From Hypomyces perniciosus (taxonomy: Eukaryota; Ascomycota; Sordariomycetes; Hypocreales; Hypocreaceae): a DNA stretch of 64,000 nucleotides. The translations under genes and the position numbers were made by a program. Below are positions 57,009-64,000 of the stretch, piece by piece; position 1 is the first letter of the stretch; each line of letters opens with the position of its first letter. The DNA lies in assembly GCA_008477525.1 (NCBI GenBank), contig SPDT01000001.1, positions 496,001-560,000 on the forward strand, written 5' to 3'. The notes under the pieces were generated by a model. That model ran no database searches. It was not told where the DNA came from and was given only the letters and a program-made list of their open reading frames with translations.

Positions 57009-60000
57009 CGTCGTCGTCGTCGTCCTCGTCGTCCTCGTCCTCGTCGGCGTTGTCGTGCGGGAGAGATTGCGCAACACACACACACACACACACACAGACA
57101 GACAGCACGGTGGAATGGGTGTGGGATGAGATTGTTAATTGTTAATTGGCCTGCACAGAACAGGTCCCGGTTCCGGTGCCAGGGCGGTCATCTGCAGGCC
57201 ACGAAATACAGACGGGAAGCTTAGGCTTAGGTCGGTCCCTGGACGTCGTACGGCGTACGGAGCATGCAGTACAGTGACTGTGGCGGGCTTCCTCGTTCGC
57301 TGGGTGGGGGGCTCTTTTGCTGGGGCTGGCGACCGTTAGCTCGGGACGTTTTGGGCAGCCCTGGTAGAGCTAGGTGCTAGGTGGCACTAAACTGGCCAAC
57401 CCATGCCCTTCCAAGGTCCCCCTGCCACCCCACTCGGCTCTGAAAACGAGCAATTGGACTGCCGGGGGGCCCGTCTTTGCTGTAGACTGTGTGGGTTGTT
57501 TGCTGAGTCGGGCAAAGCTGCAGGCACATCATCATGGTGGTGCGTTGGAGTTGAGGCGCTGAAGCGCTGAAGGCGACCGATAGCAGGGAGGGGGAGGTTC
57601 CCGACACCCGGATGAAGAAAAAGAGGCTCCTGTTCGGGAATTACTACGGACGTACTCGTACATATATGGATGCTATGCCATGCCATGCCGTTCCATCACT
57701 ACGAGTAGTACATACGTACGTCGTACGGGGTGCTAGGCCGTACGAGTATTGCTGTAGCGATCTAGGTACCTCTGCTCTGAGTATGTACTAAGGTTGACGC
57801 GAACACGAGGGAGCTACGTACGAGTAGCATCCATCACTCATGATTAGCATGAGTGGCGTCCAAAAGGTCGAAACAATAAACCGTCCGCCGCAGATGAATC
57901 AGGGCAGTCCTCGATGGCCAGCCATCAAATGACTCGTACCGATCACGCATTTCCCCTATCATCTCGGCCAGCGATGGTACTCGCCGTGCGATGTCAGTAC
58001 ATACTCGTATGGGGCATCTTCCATCGCAACAACGCAATGCATGCATGGCAAATACCACCTGACGAGCAGCACTCACGTCCACCAACGGAGTACTCCGGGA
58101 TCAGAGTATCAAAGTCGTACCCGCGGATCAGAAGCTGCCCGCTTACTGTCTGCATAGAAGGCCTGCCAGAGCTTGTTTCTCCACACACGTGCCGTGGCAG
58201 AGATTTGGCCCCAGTCAGGTCGTCCAACTACCTAAGGTAGGCAAAGTCGGTGATGTCTCGCTGTTTCGGCGATGAAGACATGGATGATATTGAGACATAC
58301 TCCGTACATGGGATAGCAGGGATAGCATTCTCCATCTCACCTCCATCTGACTCCGTATATATCTACCATCAAATGCCGTAGAGGTGCTCCGGACATGAAT
58401 AGTAATCAAAAAAAAAATCTCAAACAGGCACAAAACGACGCTGGAACGGTTAAAGACCTTCGCCCGCTGACCCCCAACCCCCAACCCCAACCCCCCACCA
58501 CCCACCCAACTGTATTCTCTCCATCTTTCTCCCTTGTTCTCTTTTTTTTCCCTGTCGCATGCCATGCACCCTTTTTGCCGTTTTGGAGCCTTGTGTAATC
58601 TAGAAGTCGCACAGATTGTGGGGTGTGGCTGGGCAACGATCATGCCACAGTAAATCACATTGTGTCCAGAACGTCCCCCAGAACGTTATCAAGAGCCAAG
58701 CTTTTTTTTCTCCTTCCAGGGTTCGTTCATTGCTTCTCTCCCGTTGGGTTTCCCGCCCAACTCCGTCTTGGACGACTCTTCTTCCATGGTACATGTAGGA
58801 GTGGCACTACTAGTGTGAGGTGAACTCCGTAGAGTAGCATCAAAAGTAGTATTAATTACTACTACGACTACTAGGATTCGGGTAAGCGAGCGAGGAATAC
58901 CCCGATCCTGCCGATCGAGCGACTGCCGGTCGACGATAAATCACATCGAACGGCACCGTTCCTGCGTGAGATGTTGATAGATGGCGCTTCCTCCCTGTCT
59001 GTAACCCGTAACCAGTAACCAGTAACCCGTAACCTGAGTAGTACTACTACTCGTACTCCGTACTCCATGAGCCTTGGCTCTGATACGACTATGCCCAGGT
59101 AGAGAGGGATCGACTGTCCAACGGGTTGGGGCCCCTGTCTTGGCTCCACCCCGTCCCGGCGACAATTTGAGCCCAGTCGTGCAGGTTGTCAAGCAGCGGG
59201 TGGAACCAAAATAAAACACAAGAGAGGTTGACAGAGAGGTTGCAAATGCAGTCTACGGAGTACCACCTCCTGCAAATCTGTATTTCTGCAGCCATAGTGC
59301 ATGAAACAGGTCCGTGCGAGTTCACACACTGGAGCCCTAATGACGAAATAGCATCGATCGTCGTATTCCAACGCGAGATATCCGCGGTATTGCGTACGAA
59401 GTACACGCGCCTCATCTGGCGTCGAGACGGAAAAGGCGTGGCGGTGTACTTCGTATGTGTGTGTTGGTTTGTCGGTATGACACTTTGGCTTTCAATCTAC
59501 AATGGGCTAAATGTCGGATTAACCCACGTGCCGGTTCCCTAACACGCACAATTCATCTTAAAAGGGTAAGGTGACTCCAGGATTACCTCGGCACTTTTCC
59601 AAATGCAGAAAGCAGAGTCGTCGGGTACCCCGCATGGCTTTTCACGACCCTGGATTGGCTGCCTCATACTCCGTAGACAGTAAGACATATGCCGTGTGGT
59701 TCGATTTGTCACCATCAAAATTCCCATTCATTGTTTCGTGAATGCACTCGTGACGAACATGTAGTGGTAGGGCGCACGGAATTCTGTAGCTCGGCCGCAC
59801 TGTTGGGACCAATGTGGGAAAGGAAGGGGGGAAAAAACAAGACAAGAATAGCCATTGAATACTACTAGTAGCACTGTAGTACTATGCATGTGCTAGTAGT
59901 ATTCTCTCGTATTGCAAAGTGGCCAGCAGGGGATTTCTTTCGCCCGCCGAATGCTTTGGAGCCCGAGCAAGATGACTCCTAGTATTGCTGCTACAACGAG

Positions 60001-60793
60001 TACGGAGTAGTAGCTGCGTCCTAACCGCTATTAATAGTAGTCGCTCCCAATAAATCCAAGACATACATACAGGTATCCTGAAAATCATGAAAAAGGGCAC
60101 CGAGTATGCAGTCTAAGGTACTTAGCCTGACCAAAATTCAACAACCCTGGCAATCATTATCTCGTATCCTTCACCTCGAATCGTCTTTTTGTACGGAGTA
60201 TGGAGTATGGAGTATAGAGTAAGCTGACTTTCGACTGGGACTTGCTTCTTCCCTTCCCGCTTGGTGCCTAATGTTATCACTGGCCTCTAGTCAAGTTGGT
60301 CACCGAGAGATTGGGAGTTTGGATCCGATGCTGACGGCCCATACCCGAAGTTCGGATCAACGCGTACCTAGCGTAGTGTATTCAAAGAATCAACCTTCTG
60401 GTTGGTTATATGACACCGGGCAACCAATTTGCTTCCTTGGGCCCTCATCCGACCGGCAAAATATCCAAATCCAGCTAAACACTTCCACAAGACTTCGTAC
60501 CGAAAGCACATACACACTTATATGTATGTCTTGTGTGTCCACTCGCTTGCCCAACGCCATAGATGCCGATATTGAATGAAAAGAAGAGGTGTCCACATCG
60601 TCAATAATCAACGCCGTCTCTCTTGCAACCATGGCCCAAAATGGCCAGAAATGTGCCCGAATCCTCATGGGCATTAGGCCATAGTAACTCATCGCGCCGT
60701 ACTCCGTTTCGTCTCGTTCCGCTTCGTTGCGGTTCCCTTCGACACTTCTTCGACATCCTCAAAACAGATCATCACATATCCTCGGAAAACGCC
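56616..60793. other. Gene-poor 4.2-kb region rich in microsatellites
   Basis: Simple repeats include GTTGTC/GTCGTC units (about 56979-57055), a CA run (57075-57096), C-rich AACCCCC units (58470-58505) and GGAGTATGGAGTAT units (60196-60220). Many GTACTCCGTAC-type words occur (57256, 58304, 58829, 59054, 59255, 59667, 60000, 60192). Frames such as 59186-59542 have no family features. No gene is recognised. Confidence 0.5.
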
Positions 60794-63067
60794 TCAGAAT
60801 ATATTCCTCCCACTCGCTAACCTCACAAAACTGTACGGTACGTTCTGGCCGACGAGCAGTCGCAGGCTTTCTACTGTCGTAAAGGCCGCCACGTCGGCAG
60901 CATCATAAGCGGTAAATCCGCTCTGCTCGGCAACCAGGACCGGGTCATTCTTTTCTTGTGACGCCGGTTCTGCGAGATTCAAGAAGACCTTCTTCGTGTT
61001 AGATGACCCTGACGGACCCGCCGCTCCAAAGACCCGCAAAAGCATGCCGACGATATTGCTTTTCCCTCGGCCAAGTGCCGAAACAACAACAAACGGGGCT
61101 CGGTCGTCTGCCACGGACCGAGCGCGCTGAAGGCTCTCCATGCTGATGAACTGTTCTATGGGCGGTGCGTTGCGGGCCAATGCGGTTGGCGTCCTGAAGC
61201 CTACAGTGTATATCTTGGATATCCTGAGGGCCTTCAACGCGAAGAAGACCGATGCAGCGTCATCGGATGACAGTGCTAGTACTACGGCTGAACGACCAAA
61301 GTATGCCGATGGTGCTAGATCACGGGTGAGTGTGGACAGGATGCCCCTCCAACTGGCATTGTCAAAGATAAGTGACGTGTTTGACGGCAGGCCGTGTTGC
61401 CCTACTGGTGCAAGTAAATCATTTGACTGATGTTGCGGGCTTGCGGAGATCGACGCTGGTACCGATGACGAATCAGTCGGTGGTCCAGGCTGGACAACAA
61501 TCGTGTCGATGATGCCAATGGCCCGCACTGCTTCAGATAACGTTGGGCCCTCGCCATTTCTCAAAGTTGAGAAGAATGGGTTGTGTCTCATGATGGACTG
61601 GTGTGATAACCCTGGATCTAGATAGGCACCGCCAAAGTCCTCTTGGTTACACCACCCCTGTATGCCTGACGGATTACATTGCTGGCGCTCGACAACAGCA
61701 AATCGGTGGGGCAGGCCTAGCTCATTGAAACATTTCTCGTAGAAAGGCGCACGTGGAGCCACCCTTCGGGCAGCTGCACTGCTGATACCATAAAAGTACT
61801 TCTTCGGCAACTGACCGAGAAGCGATAGAGCGCCATTTATCGCAGCAGCGCTCAGTTGACCAGGGGCAGCAATGATAGGCAGAAGGGGGTGAGTGATTGG
61901 AGTAAAGACCTTGTTTAACGTTCTAGAAAACTGCCCAATCTCACCCATGTTCACGGCCGAGAGCGGAGGTGCGTCAGGGTATAGGGACCGCATCTTGGAG
62001 CGGAAGTACTCGAGCTCGAAATTTTCGTTGTGTTCGTTGATGATGGCAATCATCTTGATTATGTCGGCGTACGGTATCGATCGTTCGAAGATGTCCTGTG
62101 CGTAAGGAGAGGGCCACTTGAAGGTCCCTGAGAAATCGTGGAAGGCTGACATGATTAGAGAGTTACCCCGTTTCTCGTACAGCTTCTTTCGAATGTGTTC
62201 CGGCAGCCAAAGTTCGACATCAATGTACTCCACTCCCCATTGAACGGCCCGATATAGGTAGTCGTAGTAGATATCTGGATTATCCATGGGGAACCTTCCG
62301 TTCTCATTCGTACATCTCGTAGTGAATATGATGGGGAGTTCTGTCCTTTGTCGAAGCAGCATGACCTGGTGACCAACATAGCTCAGGCTTGGGATTTCCG
62401 AAAAGGTTCCGTCATCACGAGATTCTTGGAGTAGATCAACACGAATCTCAACCGCATCAGAGCCAACGGTGAGAATATCGATATTCGGGAGGGCTGCACG
62501 AACATCCGGAAAGGTTGTTGATATGAAAAATGTCCTCGGCTTCGCCATCAGTTGGCTATGTGGGTTAGTTTGACCCAAGGTGAAGGACGTGAATCTCGTC
62601 AGGTCGCGTCGGAGAAAATGACAGTCGGTGTAGAGGAATTCGTAGTCGCAGTGAGCTGAGAGGTGAGGGTTTGGAGGCATCCCTAAGTTGACGCAATGTG
62701 CATGAATGGCCACGACCAATCCTTGGTCCCTCTCGTCCACATCCATCTTTGCATCATCAAGGGGGAGGCCGATGACAAACCCCTGGTCCTCGCGAGCCAC
62801 ATCTTTGAACCTGGACCTCAGTTTGGCTGGCTTTCCCAATACCTCTGCGAATACAGATACCACGTTTTCTTGCCCAGAGCCGTACACGATTACCACTATC
62901 CGAGTGTCTCCGTTCTGCGGAGCGCCTTTGAGTGATCCGCTGTCAATCATGATGGGCCCATTGCTAGTATCTATGTTGATGGAATTCGAGTTCTTGCTGA
63001 GTCGCTGATTTGGACCCGGGGTTGGAGTTGGCGATGGGCCCGCCAACAACTGCTGAACAGCAGCCAT
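60794..63067 (-). CDS. qutR: Quinate-repressor-like protein (QutR/qa-1S type pseudoenzyme)
   Basis: Single exon, 757 residues. QutR repressors are built from the last three AROM domains (shikimate kinase, type I 3-dehydroquinase, shikimate dehydrogenase). They bind the activator QutA and hold quinate-catabolism genes off. Here the kinase-like part (about 55-165) is short, and its P-loop position reads VYGSGQENV, lacking the Gly-Lys-Ser/Thr. The dehydroquinase domain (about 180-395) is well kept: [21 protein letters not shown] with His310, DIIKMIAI with Lys338, [12 protein letters not shown] and FTPITH. The dehydrogenase-like part (about 405-757) begins [13 protein letters not shown]; where the enzyme has TIPxK it shows LDPGLSHQS, so the catalytic Lys is gone. 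The length is below the roughly 900 residues usual for QutR, so a diverged paralogue is possible. No other qut gene is in the window. Confidence 0.85.
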   Translation of the reverse strand: MAAVQQLLAGPSPTPTPGPNQRLSKNSNSINIDTSNGPIMIDSGSLKGAPQNGDTRIVVIVYGSGQENVVSVFAEVLGKPAKLRSRFKDVAREDQGFVIGLPLDDAKMDVDERDQGLVVAIHAHCVNLGMPPNPHLSAHCDYEFLYTDCHFLRRDLTRFTSFTLGQTNPHSQLMAKPRTFFISTTFPDVRAALPNIDILTVGSDAVEIRVDLLQESRDDGTFSEIPSLSYVGHQVMLLRQRTELPIIFTTRCTNENGRFPMDNPDIYYDYLYRAVQWGVEYIDVELWLPEHIRKKLYEKRGNSLIMSAFHDFSGTFKWPSPYAQDIFERSIPYADIIKMIAIINEHNENFELEYFRSKMRSLYPDAPPLSAVNMGEIGQFSRTLNKVFTPITHPLLPIIAAPGQLSAAAINGALSLLGQLPKKYFYGISSAAARRVAPRAPFYEKCFNELGLPHRFAVVERQQCNPSGIQGWCNQEDFGGAYLDPGLSHQSIMRHNPFFSTLRNGEGPTLSEAVRAIGIIDTIVVQPGPPTDSSSVPASISASPQHQSNDLLAPVGQHGLPSNTSLIFDNASWRGILSTLTRDLAPSAYFGRSAVVLALSSDDAASVFFALKALRISKIYTVGFRTPTALARNAPPIEQFISMESLQRARSVADDRAPFVVVSALGRGKSNIVGMLLRVFGAAGPSGSSNTKKVFLNLAEPASQEKNDPVLVAEQSGFTAYDAADVAAFTTVESLRLLVGQNVPYSFVRLASGRNIF

Positions 63068-64000
63068 ATGTGTATAACCTTGTAGAACTGCTGATGCTTA
63101 CGCTACCACCGGTTGACCCCTGTTAGGCAGCGCTGCCTCGATCGTTATGGTTCCTGACACACTCTGTCAACTCTGTGTTGCATTCCAAGGAGAATCGCTA
63201 ATAGATGGATTGTCTTGGCAGCACAAATCAAGTACATCCAACCTATGCGATGATAGTGATCATGGGGCCAGTTGGTAGGCTCAAAGGACAAGACAGTATG
63301 TGACGAAGACAGTGAGGCGAGCCTGTGGTTTGAATTCAACGACGTGACTATTGGTCAAAACGGAGGGCTTGGAGGTTAATGATCCTTTGTGGCAACTCCC
63401 CCCAAGACCGCGGGACAATGCGTCGAAATCGAGAGCTCTGGAGAGTCGTCGGAAAGGCCCGAATAAGGCAGGTGGCAGTAAAAGAGTGAGACGGCTCGTG
63501 GAGGGATGTCTATATTTGCAGACTAAACAGGCGCCTGCCCACGTAAAGGCTGTAGATTGGTCGCAAAGGCGATTGGCAGCAGGTGATGCGAAACTTGGTT
63601 TGGGGCGCCGTGTTCGGTGGTATAGACGATAGTTTGAGATATGTCAACTTGTTGGCGCAGCTGCGGCGAGATGGCAGTGTCGAAGGAATGTGGGCGAGTT
63701 TGCTCGGCTGTACTCTGTGTATATAGTACAGTATATAGTATAGTATACCTATACTAACTAGTATTATCGCCTGGGTTGAGCGGCAATGTGCTGTCCTTGC
63801 TGTGTTTGGAAGGTAGGTAGGTATAGTAAGTAGTTGGTAGGTTAAGTGGTCGGAGTCTCCTGAGAAGTCCCTTGGGCGGAGGTTTAGTTATTTTGCGAGC
63901 GAGGTGAGCCAGACCCAGGCTTGGCGGCCTGTCGTTGGTGGAGGGATTGTGGACAAGCGGACAAAACAAAGTGCGGCTGGGTCAGACGCATCAGCAAGCG
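63068..64000. other. 5' flank of quinate-repressor-like gene; no gene recognised
   Basis: The stretch contains TATAGTA/TAGTATA repeats at 63719-63765 and a GTAGGTAGGTA run near 63812-63825. No coding exon is recognised before the window ends. Confidence 0.45.

Noticed and set aside
56979..57096. GTC/GTT and CA repeat tract read as a CRISPR-like or coding repeat
   Set aside because: These are plain microsatellites without spacers and without a conserved frame.
53551..64000. Gene cluster linking the Zn2Cys6 factor with the quinate-repressor-like gene
   Set aside because: They are separated by 4 kb without genes. No quinate enzyme, permease or QutA-like activator is in the window, and the Zn2Cys6 protein lacks QutA features (dehydroquinate synthase and EPSP synthase-like domains).

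Overview
The window is nuclear DNA of a filamentous ascomycete (Pezizomycotina; probably Eurotiomycetes, by inference). Genes carry one to four short spliceosomal introns (GT..AG, about 50-120 nt). Both tRNA genes have introns just 3' of the anticodon. The gene families are typical of moulds: a fungal rhodopsin domain, an RTA1-like protein, a quinate-repressor-like protein, a Zn2Cys6 factor with a fungal-specific domain, and a MOT1 molybdate transporter. Intergenic DNA is peppered with a GTACTCCGTAC-type word, simple repeats and small inverted-repeat elements.

Layout. 1-6 kb: RPL5 (minus), divergent from a HAD-like hydrolase (plus), then a 116-residue Dabb protein in three small exons and a coding-like remnant. 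6-15 kb: an SP-RING SUMO-ligase-like protein (minus) and a Boi-type SH3-SAM-PH scaffold (plus). 15.9-23 kb: an Fhl1-like FHA/forkhead regulator (minus), a small membrane protein (plus) and a MOT1 molybdate transporter (minus). 23-27.8 kb is gene-poor and ends at a 64-residue single-pass protein. 28.5-31.8 kb: a lipase and an alpha-arrestin (both minus). 34.5-35.8 kb: an RTA1-like protein. 35.8-39.6 kb is gene-poor apart from tRNA-Ile(AAU). 39.6-45.5 kb: a small helical protein, a ferric reductase, a tRNA with anticodon AGC and a class 1 dihydroorotate dehydrogenase (all plus). 46-48.8 kb: a fusion of a seven-helix fungal rhodopsin domain with a FucP-like MFS transporter. 49-53.5 kb is gene-poor and holds at least one clear MITE. 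53.5-56.6 kb: a five-exon Zn2Cys6 transcription factor. 56.6-60.8 kb is gene-poor and rich in microsatellites. 60.8-63.1 kb: a quinate-repressor-like pseudoenzyme.

The genes do not form one pathway or an obvious biosynthetic cluster. Most are housekeeping or regulatory genes separated by long non-coding spacers. RPL5 and the Fhl1-like regulator share a window; in yeast, Fhl1 acts at ribosomal-protein promoters, but the proximity here may be chance. The most unusual item is the rhodopsin-MFS fusion. Next are the quinate-repressor-like protein with degenerate catalytic sites, an intron-bearing AGC tRNA with a Gly/Pro-like D-arm, and the small TIR elements. All exon borders come from reading splice signals and frame continuity by eye, without transcript evidence.
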